Below are positions 24,681 through 36,353 of a DNA stretch of 64,000 nt, piece by piece. The DNA comes from Amblyornis subalaris. Its lineage: Eukaryota > Chordata > Aves > Passeriformes > Ptilonorhynchidae. Below the pieces are notes generated by a model that did no database searches, was not told where the DNA came from, and saw only the letters and a program-made list of their open reading frames with translations. Position 1 is the first letter of the stretch; each line of letters opens with the position of its first letter. The stretch lies in the NCBI GenBank assembly GCA_018881555.1, contig JACAXG010000060.1, forward strand, positions 4,712,001-4,776,000. Reading direction: 5' to 3'. The position numbers were made by a program, and so were the translations under genes.

Positions 24681-27600
24681 CAGTATTCCCATGATTTAGG
24701 ATTCAGTCCTAACTCTGTACATAAATTCTATCTGTTTTAATTACCATTTGAATCAAGGTTACATAAAAAGAGTTAATTGTCCAAATTTGGGTGTAAATAT
24801 GGTCTTAAACAGTAAGGCAAATTTTAAGAATGGTTATTTTTATTCTAGCNTCTCAGAATCAGACACTTAACCTTTCTTTTCTTTATGGTTTCTTTTCTCT
24901 TTCTCCTGCTGCCAGATCAATTTTTTTTTGTTATGCAGTAGGTTGATACCTTGTGGTTTAATGCGTGCAAACTCTTTGGCTCAGGCATAGTCCTTCTTTC
25001 TCTATAATAAATAAGACCTCAAAAAACCATCACAACAGTAATGAATAAATTTAGTGCAATAATTANATATAAATACATATATACATGCACAATGGTGCCT
25101 ATAAATTGTTTAAATTAAAGTGCTTTTAAAGCAGTATTTGAGGGCAGAAATAACACCTTGTGGTGTATGATAAGATCTTGATAAATGCAAATTCCTGAAA
25201 ATTGTGAGATGGTCTTGTTCTTCCTTATAAATATCACATTGGCTTAAAAAAATCACAGCATAAAAAAAAAATGATAGAGATGTATTATGCATTGCGTTTG
25301 TTTGTTTTCCAGATGTTAAGCATTTTGCGTGCACAGAAGACAAATTTTCCATCCTAGCTCCTAGACCATGAAAGAAGGAAATTCACTGCTGTGTCTTCAG
25401 TAAAGATAACAGTGTTTTCTCGGAATTTACATGGGAGTTGTAGATAGGGAGAAAGTGTTTCTTCCCCTGTCTTCTCCCAGTGCAGTTCTTCTGTCTGAAT
25501 GCCANTAAGAGTGAATCTTCATTAACATTTTTTACCAAGGTCACTTCTGTAGCAAAAGAATTGGATTTCCTGACTCTATAAGTACAATACATTCCAGACT
25601 AGTTACCGGGAGAGNAAAAAAAAAAAAAAAANAAAGAAAAAGGAAATGTATAATTATCAGATTTTTCTGTGAACTATTTTCCCTTTCTGTTAATAGGAAG
25701 ACAAGACTTTCCATATACCAGTGCCAGTCTAAGTTACAGCTGCATTATATCATACAGTCTATGACCTGTGGACATAGTAAACCAAAAAGATTCTTACCTT
25801 TGTTTTATGAAACATTTCCAAACAGCATTTTTGAGTTTCTCAAAGGCTCTGGGTAGGGAGATCAACTGTAGGTTTGTGAGTTCCTTTAAATGCTTGCCCT
25901 CTGGGACCTTTGCAAAAGAGAGGTCCTGCCAAATATCCCATATGTTATGGAAAAGGGAGACAACACAGTGTCTCAGATAAGACATAAAGCTTCNTTCTTG
26001 GACACCAGAGTGAGTCTGCTCTCTTGTCACAGTCCTCCATGAGGTCATTCCCACAATAATGATAACAACAACAGTTAGATTAATGGAAATCAGACTTCTA
26101 AAATTTTTCCAGGAAATTTCCATTAGGTTCTGCACATTGTTACCTAGAATACTGAAAGTCAGCCTTGTCACTGATGCTGGTCAGGTCAGTATTAAGNTGT
26201 GTTTAGCAAGAGACCCTTGGGCCTCTTTATGACTCTTTGTGCAGAAATGTACTCATATGAAATCAATTTATGACAATACAATTCAGTCTAACNTGCAATC
26301 AAACAAAATAAAAAGATCTGATTCTTCCTTGTGCTCTGTCAGTTAAACCAGAAGTTCCTTCTGAATTACACTACCACACAGGCACAGGAAATTAGGCTAA
26401 ACTAGCCTCCAAAAGGCAATAGTTACCTTGATACAGATTTAAAGAATGTGGGTTTTCTTTCTTTCTGAGTGGGTTAGGTAATCGGATGCATTTTGGTTAG
26501 CAGAAAAAAAAAGTGCAAATAGCATTGCCATCAAGAAAATTGATTCTGATAAGGGCCNGCTTGAAATATTTACCTTGGACTCTGTGAAAGTCAGGAATGT
26601 TTTAATCCAATATAAACACTGAGTTAATACTAATACCTCTGTCCAATTCAAATGCTGAGCTGACAGAAAGATTAGGAAAAAAATAGGTGAATTAGTAGTT
26701 CAGTATCTCTTTTATGTGCTTATTTTTCCATTCGTTTGATCTTGGAGATTTTTGAAATTACACCAAGTTGATTTTTTTTGCTTCAGTTTCAGTGGGCTTA
26801 TCTTTGGTTCATTTGGATTTTGTTTAATTTTTATTGAAACATTACAAGGAATGTGACATTGCAACTATATATTTTGATAACTGTAGCAGCAACCCATTTT
26901 GGCAATATAAGTTATCCTCTTTACATCTAGAAAATCAACAGTATCTCCCTTCTGTATTATGATGCTTATAATTATAAATTATACTTGTCATAATTATTAA
27001 TTTTTAGCATAACACCCTTTTTCAGTAACTCAGCTCTTAGACAAATACAGTATGTAGATGCTCTCTTACACCAAAAGACAGCCACAGAATGGTCCTAACC
27101 TGTTATAATTGAAAGATTGGGGTCATAAATTATGTTTTTAAAAATAATAGCTGCATTTTTGAATCTTGTACTTAAAATACTTCAAGTTAAAATTTAGATA
27201 CTGTGATCTTAGACAAAAAAGTTCNGAAAATGTTATTGATCAAACTATGCAAAATGAGCTTTGAATGACAACATGTGCCATTCAGATGCAGTGCTCCTTC
27301 TCTAAATTAGGAGAACAATTTGTGTGTGCAGGCTGACCATGTGCCACTATCTGCAGCAAGTTCTTCTTGGGAAAGTGCTGTCTCAGTGTGCCCTTCCTTT
27401 CAAAATGCCATGAGATAAGTCTTCTTCCTCTGCTTTTATGAGACACTTCAGTTTGTAAATTTTCTAACATTGTCAGAGAAATTCTCAGAGCGGTATCATA
27501 CATGTCAAGCTCAGGCTGAAAACTGAGCAGACCCCTAAGCCATACAGTTGTGTCAGCTGGGTGCCAGTCTGGTGCTAAAACGTCCCTCCAGGATCCAGCA

Positions 27601-28779
27601 TCCATATCTGCAGGGTTCAGTGGTGACACACAAAAGGCTGTCTGACTCAGACTGGCAGGTTTTGCACCACTTTCTGCTGGATGATATGCCATGTGTTACT
27701 CGACTGTAAAAAAAAATTCAGGACTTTGTTCAGAAGACGTGCAACCACATGTTCACCGTGCCAAAAAAACGACTGAGCAGGAAGAAACAAGCACAGATGA
27801 AATATNAGGGCATGGAAAAGCAGCAGGAACTCAGCAGGGAGGTAACACTTTTAGTAGTAACAAAGACACATTCTCTCTCCTAATGTTATTCTTCCAAAAG
27901 AATTTCTGATTTTATTGACATTGAGTCCTGTCATCCCTTGTGACTTGCAGGGTCTCCTCTGGCCCCAATTCCTCCAGTGAGTAAGAACATAGGCAGAAAA
28001 GGCTCAGAAATGCACCCAATTAACAACCCAAATAATAAACTCGAAGTGAANAAATGCAGTGAAAACACAAAAAATCAATCTTCCATTCCAGGTCTGAAGA
28101 AAATGTACCCCAGTGGACTTCAAGCATAGCTCTGCAACTCGTGTCTTGCTGCTGTCTGTATTGGGTGCTGTCTGTGTTGTGTAGGTGCTGTTGGTCACGT
28201 ATTGTTCTAAACAATGTTTCTTTCTAGATGAGTTATTTTTGCTCACAAGCCATTTTAGTCCATCTTTAACATTAATCCATCAATGAACAGAATCCCTATA
28301 TTTTTTCCTTTTGAAACAAGATGGATCTCATTGTAGAAATTAGACTATAGACANTAATTTCTCTCTAGATATCCATAATGAAATGTTTCTATATCTGCTG
28401 CTTTTATGTTGACAGTTTCTTATGCAAATAAACTAATTTTTGAAATTACAGATTTTGAAGAAATGTGGCAGCAAATACCTAGTCTTGACAAAATTTTCAG
28501 CTATTTGGATAAAAATATTAAACTTCTGAAGAGTTTAAGTAATTAATTCACATATGTTCACGTTCACTGAAATTGTTTTGGCTGTGGGCTTGTTTTAGCC
28601 ATACCNGGTAAAAAACATCCATTATTTTTTTATTCTATATATAAGTATAATTAAAGATATAGATAACAACAACTGGATCAGATTGCAGTATTTCTTTATT
28701 CATTCTCCTACACAATTAAAAAACTTTTGGAATCACATTGACATTGAGAAATCAGTGTTACTTTGTTGGACAATAAAGA
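24681..28779. other. AT-rich DNA with unsupported open frames
   Basis: No recognised repeat except an A-rich tract with two Ns at 25614-25641. Two minus frames stand out. The first, 25798-26151, could encode about 118 residues including a hydrophobic run (SLISINLTVVVIIIVGM) and ends exactly at a donor-like AAAG|GTAAGA. The second, 27282-27692, is 136 codons and lies just after an acceptor-like TTTTTTTTTACAG at 27704-27716, but a TAA sits in frame between acceptor and ATG. Neither protein is recognised. Frames of this size are expected by chance a few times in a window like this. Confidence 0.4.
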
Positions 28780-28848
28780 CAGGATGATTCCAGTGGTTTG
28801 ACATCTTAGAAATCTTACCCAGCCTTAATAATACTATGATTCTATGAC
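28780..28848 (+). mobile_element. Probable CR1 3' tail remnant, plus strand
   Basis: A short sequence ends ACTATGATTCTATGAC, the plus-strand CR1 tail. Upstream it shows weak similarity to the GATGATCTTTAAGGTCCC region (GATGATTCC, then CATCTTAGAAATC). It is too short and diverged for more. Confidence 0.45.
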
Positions 28849-29370
28849 ATCCAAAGGAATCTGTGTCTTATTTCATTTGTAGAATCCACACTTAGAAGTA
28901 GCAAAGGATACTGCATGAATTACAGGAATGAGACCTCACAGTTTTTCTGAAAGAGAAGTATCTGTGGAGATAAGAAGTAGTATTCACCTTTTAACCTGAA
29001 TTTTCATTTATGCCTTGAAAGGTTTGGTGTGACTTCTCAAGTGACACATGCTTTTTTTTAACTTGTCATTCAGAAAGCTGAATTTAGTTCTGCAGTATAG
29101 TTTTATAACTANAGGCAGGATCCTGGAGATAATGATCTTGGTACTATTTCACCGGTTGTTTCCATCCCGATATAGGAACCCAGGAAAAGAAAAATTAATT
29201 TAGACTGATCACTATACGTACAGCTTTCTTTTTTTTGCTGTTGTTCTCAAACTTTCCTAAATATTCTTGGGTGAGGGATGTCTTTTACCCCTGACATGGA
29301 TCTCATTTTGACAGGGTATGAGTGTTAACGGCAGTCAATCCTCTCTGGCACAGATGTTTCTGAACATAAC

Positions 29371-29503
29371 GCCAGGCTGGATGGGGCTTTGAGCAACCTG
29401 GTCTGGTGAAAGGTGTGCCTGTCCGCTGCAGTGGGGTTGAAACTAGGTGATCTTTAATGTCCATTCCAACCCAAACCATTCTATGATCCTCTGATTCTAT
29501 AAT
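29371..29503 (+). mobile_element. CR1 LINE 3' end, plus strand
   Basis: The final ~130 bp of a CR1 in plus orientation. It opens CCAGGCTGGATGGGGCTTTG AGCAACCTGGTC, passes through GTGGGGTTGAAACTAGGTGA, and ends CCCAAACCATTCTATGATCC TCTGATTCTAT. It covers the last RT codons, the 3' untranslated region and the tail. It is strongly 5'-truncated. The sequence directly 5' of it (29280-29370) does not continue the element. No function remains. Confidence 0.93.
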
Positions 29504-30939
29504 TCTTTGCAAGTCTGCCAACTAGTGTCACATCCAATCTGCCATGATAAGCCTTAATGAATATTTTTTCAAGTTCTGCTGAGAACTGAACTGAGATTAC
29601 TAGTAAAATTCTGACGTGGTTGAGCCCAGTAACGAGAAGTTTGTATGCCAGAATTTTATCCCTTTCAATGTAATTTGCAGCTATCAGTCATTCAATTAAC
29701 CTGGAGCAAGAGTGAGTAGTTAACTGGTGTCTGATGGTCTTCAATGGAATTTTTCTACTGGAGAGGAATAATTACTTATTTAAAAGACAGCTGAAGACGA
29801 GAGTTTAGATACTTATTAAAACTACAGAAATCCTAGTTGCTATAAGTTCTACTGAACTTAAATGAACTTTGTATAAGTTCTACTGAACTTAAATGAACTT
29901 TGTCTTACATTTTTGCTGCTGTTCTGACCTGATTCTTTTAATGCATCTGAGCAATACATATCCATTTGGGGTTTTTATCCAGGATTGTACTACAAGGCTG
30001 TTACTTTTGAAGCCAGTGAGTGACTCGCTCTTCCAGAAGAGATCATGGAATATTTTAGGTGCTGGCACTGTATTTTTCAGACTCACAATAAGCCAGTTTC
30101 TCACCTGACTGTCAGACCTGTCTTTGACAGACCTTGTCTCTTTTAATAGCATCAATATGCATGACTTGTCTGTTATTCCCTTCTGCAATTGTGAATGACA
30201 TCTCAATGTGACTTCTGGAAAAGGTGTCAAAACTAGAAAGTGAACCAAAGAAGTATAGGAATGGAGAGCACAGGCAGCACCATCTGAGTTTGGTGGTAGT
30301 TGACATTATCCAAAATAAAAATAGCTCTGAAGACTGAAGAGAAAAAAATATCGCATGTACAAATTTGGTCTTGACTCACCCCCTTCTGCAAATCTTCTTG
30401 TTGCAGGAACTTACTGAGTAGAAGTAAATGGGGAGAACTGGCTGGGGAAGATATGAATTGCCATATGCCTCCTGGAAAAGCTGTACTCATCCATGTCAGA
30501 GATTCCCTTTGTGGATGTCATTATAGTGCGTTTTTATTTCTTCAGTCACCAGGATTACAAGCAACCCTGACTGCCTGAATGCAGAGAGATGTGATCTTGC
30601 CTGGGCTGGGCACAAGCCACCTCGTGCCAGGAGGCTCTGCCAGCATTGTGCCTGTGAGAGCACCACTGAAATGGAAGGGAAGGGACTCCTGCAAATACTG
30701 ATGTTTTTTCATGTACCTTTGAAACTTCAGAAAGCTAAATTGAGCAAAATGGCTTTAACCTTTCTTTTAAGCTTGAGGGAAGAGGGAGAAATCTGGTATA
30801 CAAGACAATACATTACAAAGAATACATTGCAATGGAGAAGAGATTGACATGAAAAGAAAAAAAGAAAATAAAAATAGGTTTTAGTGTTCCGAGAGGGAAC
30901 AGAANGAACTTAATCCCAACAAGGAAGAAAGACTATAAT
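29504..30939. other. AT-rich DNA, no gene seen
   Basis: No family is recognised except the 31-bp tandem duplication at 29841-29902. A patch at 30595-30665 has higher GC. Open frames at 29889-30490 on both strands are overlapping chance frames without motifs. Confidence 0.5.
29841..29902. repeat. Perfect 31-bp tandem duplication
   Basis: Two identical head-to-tail copies occupy 29841-29871 and 29872-29902, each starting TATAAGTTCTACTG and ending GAACTTTG. The absence of any difference suggests a recent duplication or an assembly slip. Confidence 0.95.
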
Positions 30940-31085
30940 TTACAAAGAATGAAATTGAAAACNAAGAGAGAGTGCACACAAGGATTTTAGAGGATAGAGT
31001 GTCGAGCATGTGGAATAAATTACCAAAAGCATAAGTATATTCAACAGATAATGTAGTTGAANGTTTCAAAATCTGTATATAAAAA
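30940..31085 (+). mobile_element. Decayed LINE C-terminus (CR1 superfamily)
   Basis: Read on the plus strand, 31001-31085 gives a degenerate C-terminal signature of a CR1-group reverse transcriptase. MWNKLPKA is followed by a stop, then VYSTDNVVE and FK. This is the 'WN.LP..VV......FK' pattern that closes these ORFs. Upstream, MKLKTKRE at about 30947-30970 fits the preceding 'G..FKLK..R' block. Two in-frame stops and Ns show it is a fossil. It is not one of the typical young avian CR1s, and it may belong to an older amniote CR1 or a related clade. Confidence 0.42.
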
Positions 31086-31988
31086 GACACAAGTAAATGA
31101 AGAAGGGAAAAGTAATGTGATCTCTATTTGCTATTTCTCATTCATAGCTTTTATCTTTTTTCGGTGTTCACCTGTTTTTCAGCTAATTTCATAAGCAATG
31201 TCTAGTGTTAACGAATTNTATACATAATTATACTCTTAAACTAGTTCAAACCTGTATAACTGAATCCATCTGGTTGGAGCATTATTTCTAAACAAAATTT
31301 GAGATTGACAAAAAACCTCTTTATTTTGCAGTTGCATTTTTGTTGCTGTTGCAGTAAAGCAGAAACAGGAGACAATCCTGGTTCCCTTGCTGTTCTTCCC
31401 TTCCCCTGGATTTCATGCCTTAGAGCAGGTGCTGCTGGGAGCTGGTGTGTGTCTGTGACTCTCTGCATCTCCCCATGCTGAATCAAAAGCAGACCAAAGC
31501 ACTTGGGCTGNGCTGGGTCCAAGTGCATGCTGAACCCAAGCGCATACCCACGCTCATGCTTGGACAGGAGTCTAAGTGCATGCAGTGTGTGCTGCCAACC
31601 AAAACGGAACATTGTATTTTAGTAACTAATACTTTAAAATGANCTATAATCATTGACTGTAAAAGGGAAGGGGGGCAAGCTTATTAGGGTGCTCGGAGAT
31701 CTTCAGCTTTTAAGTTAACACCAGCTGGCACAGCATAAACACATGCCACGGGGGAGAAGGGGAGAATACGTTTCCTCCCAGTCATGACTGGACTTGTTTG
31801 AGGACAAAACCTTTCTGTGCTACATCTCCTCCCAGCACTGGCAGCAGGTAATCAGGTGAAAGTATTGGTGTACCATGCTGNGGTATATTGACTCCTTGTT
31901 TCTTTATTGCATGGAGTTTACGAGTGTACCCCTTCCTCCGTGGGTTTCCCTGGGGGAAAGTCTTTAAAGCAGGATTTGCCTTCTGGTC
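31086..31988. other. Unique DNA, no gene seen
   Basis: No family is recognised. A small cluster of short imperfect direct and inverted repeats built on AAGTGCATGC and CTTGGGCTG lies at 31498-31585. Open frames on both strands overlap and carry no motif. Confidence 0.5.
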
Positions 31989-32062
31989 TGTGTTCGTACA
32001 GCATCCAGCACACTGGCCCATGTTAATGACTGCGGGGTACAGCTGTCATGCAAATAATATCA
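31989..32062 (+). repeat. Possible sauropsid interspersed-repeat tail
   Basis: The stretch with GTACAGCATCCAGCACACTG, then ATGACTGCGGGG, then GTCATGCAAATAATATCATC resembles a tail I recall from reptile and bird genomes, of the form 'TGTACAGC.CCTAGCACAATGGG .. GCTAC..TAATACAAATAATA'. The order and spacing agree. The family name is not certain, and the match is from memory. Confidence 0.4.
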
Positions 32063-34615
32063 TCCAGTTTGGGTAGCCCTTAGTAAGTCTTACAGACCAG
32101 TGATCCATAACAACATTTTTCTTTGGCTACTAGCCAGAGTATCCAGATAAAAATACTGCCTTTTGTGGCACCTCAAGACCCTTTGTAAATCCTAGTAGCA
32201 CCTTGATCTGGAATCTGGACCCAGTGCTGTACACAATTCACAGCTTCTCATGAGGATTCTCTTTGAGTTTCAGTCCCGGGAAGAAAAAGCTGCTGGCCAG
32301 TTAGGAGGTTAGGAAGAAAGGATGGACATCGGGATGGAGCTAGAGACTGGAAGTAAAACATGATATGACAGTGGGTAAAGCAATACAGAGGATGAACTGA
32401 AAGGGGTGAGAGGGGAAATTGCAAACCCTTGTTCAATAGAGCTATGCAGTCTTAGCAAAGAGATCAAAGTGAGAAACTTTTTTTCACTTAAAAGAGACTA
32501 TGCTTAAGAAGTCAGGAAGACCTCTGACAAGATAGTGAAAGGCTGGTTAAATTACAGATGGTACAGTTTATCTTTGCTTATTCTCCATATCCAAAGTTGA
32601 GATGGTTGGCTCATGGACAGGATGGCATAAAGCTAGCCAAAGAAAATGCGGTCCCACTATCCTGGGTAAAATATGGCTTATGCTTTGTCAGCAGCTCTCA
32701 AGGAGAAGAAAATAATTGACAGTGCATACTTTGACAAAACCAGAGCTGCAAGCAGGAGTTCAAATGTGGGGTTTTTCTTCTTAAACTGAGTGTATGTTCC
32801 TCCATCTCCTGCCAGACAGAGGAGGAAAAACTAAGACAAGGATTGAAATATCTCTCCTTCCAATTCAATTTTTTATTAGATTCAAGGTCACTTAAACCTT
32901 GAATGTTTGAATGCAAGGTGCATGCATTTTTGGGGGGAATTTTTANTATACAGACAGATACATATTCTATATAGACAGGTAGCAGGTCTATTCACCTTCA
33001 GTTTTCGGATGAACTAGACAACAGATGTGTAAAGTTCAAAAGTTCCTTTGCCAGAAGTGCAGATGAAAAAGCCATTTGTAAAGTATCTGATAAAAGTAAT
33101 ATTTTTATTAGTTGAAAATGTCATTTTAAGGAATTATGAAACTACCAAGGACTTGGCTCAAAGTTCTTCTGTATACAGTTTTTTATCAGAATGTGATCCA
33201 AATTGTAAATAACTCAGAGATAAAACAGAAACATTTGAGAGTACTTAATTTTTATTAACTGAATGATAACGAATTAACATACATCCACTGTAGGAGCATA
33301 TAGGACCATAATATTTTCATTTGCATTGTATTGATGAGTTAAACACGTATCTTGAGATGGAACATTAAGATCAATTGTATCNTGTAGGTAGTTTTCATTG
33401 CCACCCAGTTTCTAAAAAAAAAAAAAAAAGCAACATCTTTTTTTAACTAATATTTGTATAACTTCTATAAATTCAATTTTCAAGATTTTATAGCTAAAAA
33501 CAAGGCAAGACAAAGAAACCTTTTTCTAAGAGATGGAATTTATAGATAATTGTAACTATTTGGAAATCAATATAGAATTAAAATGATACATGATCAATCT
33601 TTAATGGGAATTTTGTAGGGATTTCTAGTGGTTTGGTTTTGTAAAATTATATTCTGGGCATATAAGCCTTACGTACCTTAAAAACAAAACTGTCCAATGA
33701 CTAAGTCATTCTAAATGCTAATGAATAAGAAACCCATTTTTGCTTGTAGAGGTTTCTGTCAGAGTTACGGAAAAACATTGGGAAAATTGCTTGAAAAACA
33801 AAACGTGAAATGAAAATTGTTTAAATGAGTTTTCAGCACATTAATTTCTAGCAAAACCTTATTTATGAAAGACGAAATCTTGTCATTAGGTTGAGTAACC
33901 TTGTAGTCCTCTTCCAGTGTATTTGCTCAGGAAGCAGAGGTATAACCTGGGTAGAGATATCCAACTAAATTTCATGTAAATGAGAAGGACAAAGCAGAAA
34001 TACAAAGTTCATAAGCAATCCAATATCTTCAAAAATGTTGGGTATACATATAATCAGGAATAGAACAATTATAAAAAATAATTCTAAATAACATTGTGCT
34101 CATGGACANTTCACTGACAAGAAAGAGATCTGTATTGTTTGAAAAACTAATTATTAAAATATTGATCATTCTTTCATATTTCAAATTTTGAAAAACGGCT
34201 TTCTAATACAATAACGATGCTTTTAGAAGGGATTGANGAAAGAAAGTAAATTTTGAACTTGTGAATGTGTAGTATTTTCTCTCTAACTACCTTGGGTTTT
34301 ATTGTTTTTTTTCCAAGTTTCTTCACACCCTTAACAAATGCTTTTTAATGTATTAATTTGGATGATTAATGCTACTTCTATTATTAGCAGAATATATCTC
34401 CTCAGTGAATCATCTATCAAAATTGCTACAAGATGACAAACCAGTACAAAAAAAAGTCTTTTAACTGACTCTACATCAGCCTGAATTTTCCCCTATTTTC
34501 ATTGGAACTGCATGTTGGATCCGAAATGAGACAGAGCCAAGTAATCAATGAAGTAAGAGATGAACATGAAAAAACAGTGAGCTGAGAAGAAAAAGACTCT
34601 GTGGCTTTGAAGAGT
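32063..34615. other. AT-rich DNA, one candidate exon inside
   Basis: No repeat family is recognised. A 16-base A run is at 33414-33429. The candidate exon at 33283-33411 is listed separately. Nothing else is supported. Confidence 0.45.
33283..33411 (-). other. Candidate internal exon, minus strand
   Basis: On the minus strand, a TTGC + T16 + AG tract (33412-33433) is followed by 129 bp of open frame. The frame ends just before GTATGT at 33282, which is a good donor. The 43 residues begin KLGGNENYL, have one N codon, continue DTIDLNVPSQDTCLTHQY and finish VLYAPTVD. If the donor is ignored, a TAA follows two codons later. The block is a multiple of three and would join the 16913-16948 block in phase 0. 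I do not recognise the protein. A 43-codon opening next to a poly-T acceptor will occur several times by chance in 64 kb. Confidence 0.25.
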
Positions 34616-34719
34616 GAAAACAATGTGAAGAATAAGAGCATGTTCCCGTTGGGATTTATGCATCAGGGAAAACAATGTGAAGAATAAGAGCATGTTCCCG
34701 TTGGGATTTATGCATCAGG
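34616..34719. repeat. Perfect 52-bp tandem duplication
   Basis: Two identical 52-bp copies lie at 34616-34667 and 34668-34719, each running from GAAAACAATGTGAAG to TATGCATCAGG. Flanks differ right outside. It accounts for the repeated residues seen in overlapping minus-strand frames here. It could be a recent duplication or an assembly artefact. Confidence 0.96.
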
Positions 34720-34775
34720 GTTAGAAGCCAGGATGATAGGAGTCGAGCTGTGATGTCATGTGATGATCCTACCCA

Positions 34776-35058
34776 AAGAAAAGTGTAAAAGACTGAGCCA
34801 GACTCCTCCCAGAGGTGTGCACTGAAAGGATAAAGGGTAACTATCCCAAGGTATGGGAAGGCAAATGTTGTAAGGAAAACATTTTCCACAGTGAGAGTAA
34901 TTCAAATCTGAAAGAGGTTGAGAAATCTCCAAATTGTCTTGAAGATTTTAAGTACTTTTCAACCTGATCGATTCAAAACCATTGAAAATCTATAGCAGAG
35001 GGTTGGAATAGAAACCTCCAATGGGTCCTTTAAACCCAGATTATCCTGTGATTCTCTG
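34776..35058 (+). mobile_element. Diverged CR1 LINE 3' end, plus strand
   Basis: This aligns by eye with a CR1 subfamily. The blocks are GACTGAGCCAGACTCCTCCC, AGTGAGAGTAATTCAAATCTG, then GAGGTTGAGAAATCTCC, CTTGAAGATTTTAAG and AGGGTTGGAATAGAAACCTCC, with the tail ATCCTGTGATTCTCTG. Those correspond to the conserved RT C-terminus, 3' untranslated region and terminal repeat in plus orientation. Divergence is clearly greater than in the copies at 29371 and 36354, with many indels and no open frame. The exact 5' limit is uncertain. Confidence 0.75.
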
Positions 35059-36353
35059 GGTGAATGCAATGGATTAGTGAATAGAGAAATTACTTATGCT
35101 TTATAGAGTATAAATGAGTGAGCAAATTTTTCATAAAATGACCTAACTTCTCCATATAAANGCAATTTCCTTTGTTTCAGGAAAATTCCTTTACTTCTTA
35201 ACCAAGTGGTCTGTACAACCCATTCAATTGCTAAGATGTGTGAGCAGAAAACATGACTGAGAGAGCAGATGCCTACAGAACTCTCTCCTTAAATGTNGTG
35301 CACACAAATGAAAATATCTGTGAGCCTCTGTGGCCTACACTGGACTTTGTGNCTTTAGAAAGACAATATTTTATGATCTGAAACACGTTGAAATAAAAAG
35401 TCTTCTGTTCTTCTACCCAGTGAAGTATTGTGCCTGGCTCTAAGGCCAATCTTCTGTCTTAATTTTTTGCTTAAAATGGTATAATATTCTGGAAAGGTGA
35501 CCCACAGGGCCCCATAGAGCCCAACAGCCTCCAGGGTAGAGGAGACAGNCTGTGGTGAGTCAGAATAGGAATANGCTTGAAAAAGGTACAAGTGTGGTAT
35601 TCAGCTGCTGGGGATGTCCTCAACACGTGACCCCCCAGGAAGAGATGGACAAGGACTGTTTTGGAGTTCCAGGCCATGGGGTTCCCAGGAGGCAAGCTCC
35701 ATCAAACGTGCATTGCAGCCAAGTCACCCTGCACACTGTGATCCTTGGATCTGGTAAGCAGTGAAACGAGCTGCTGCCAGTGGGGCTGCCTGTAATTGAG
35801 ACTCTTTGTATGACTTAAAATATAGCAGAGGGGAGCATTTCTGTTCTCAAAAGATTATGCTGCATAATAAAAACTGCAGCATTGAAGAAGCCTGTATTTA
35901 TAACTTGCTGAGTCTCATTCATGTGAGAAAGGGTTTATTGGTTATTTTCTTAGACTGCTGCTTTTGCTGAACCACAGCATAAGAAATTAACTTTAACTGG
36001 AAGACTGCCCTAAGTTTCTTGAATTTTTCTTCTTTAAAGGAAGCTTAGAATTTGACCCTGTGAAAAGCCTTCTATAATTTTTTTATGAACTGAACTGTAT
36101 TGAAAACAACTGTATTGAAAAATACATTTTCCTTTTTTGGGAAAAAATAAAGGCTTAAAATAAAAATTTAAAAATTTCCAATACAAATTGCTACATACTT
36201 TTACAGATGTCCCAAAGTGTAAAATGGTGTAAAAAAAAAGTTCCTTTTCCTTTTCTCCATTTCATTTCTGTTCATGAAATAAAGAAGACAAAAGGGAAGA
36301 GANAAAAAAGATAAAAGCATTGTATTTCATGGTTTATTTAACCCAAAGTATAG
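35059..36353. other. Unique DNA, no confirmed gene
   Basis: A moderately GC-rich patch covers 35480-35790. Within it, 35639-35753 is open on the plus strand between an acceptor-like GTGACCCCCCAG and a donor-like CTG|GTAAGC. It could encode about 38 residues beginning EEMDKDCFGVPGHG. No family is recognised and it is not accepted as an exon. The rest is AT-rich. Confidence 0.4.

Noticed and set aside
34499..34889. Repeated protein segment in overlapping minus-strand frames
   Set aside because: The repeat is simply the 52-bp tandem DNA duplication read in two frames. It is not a protein repeat.
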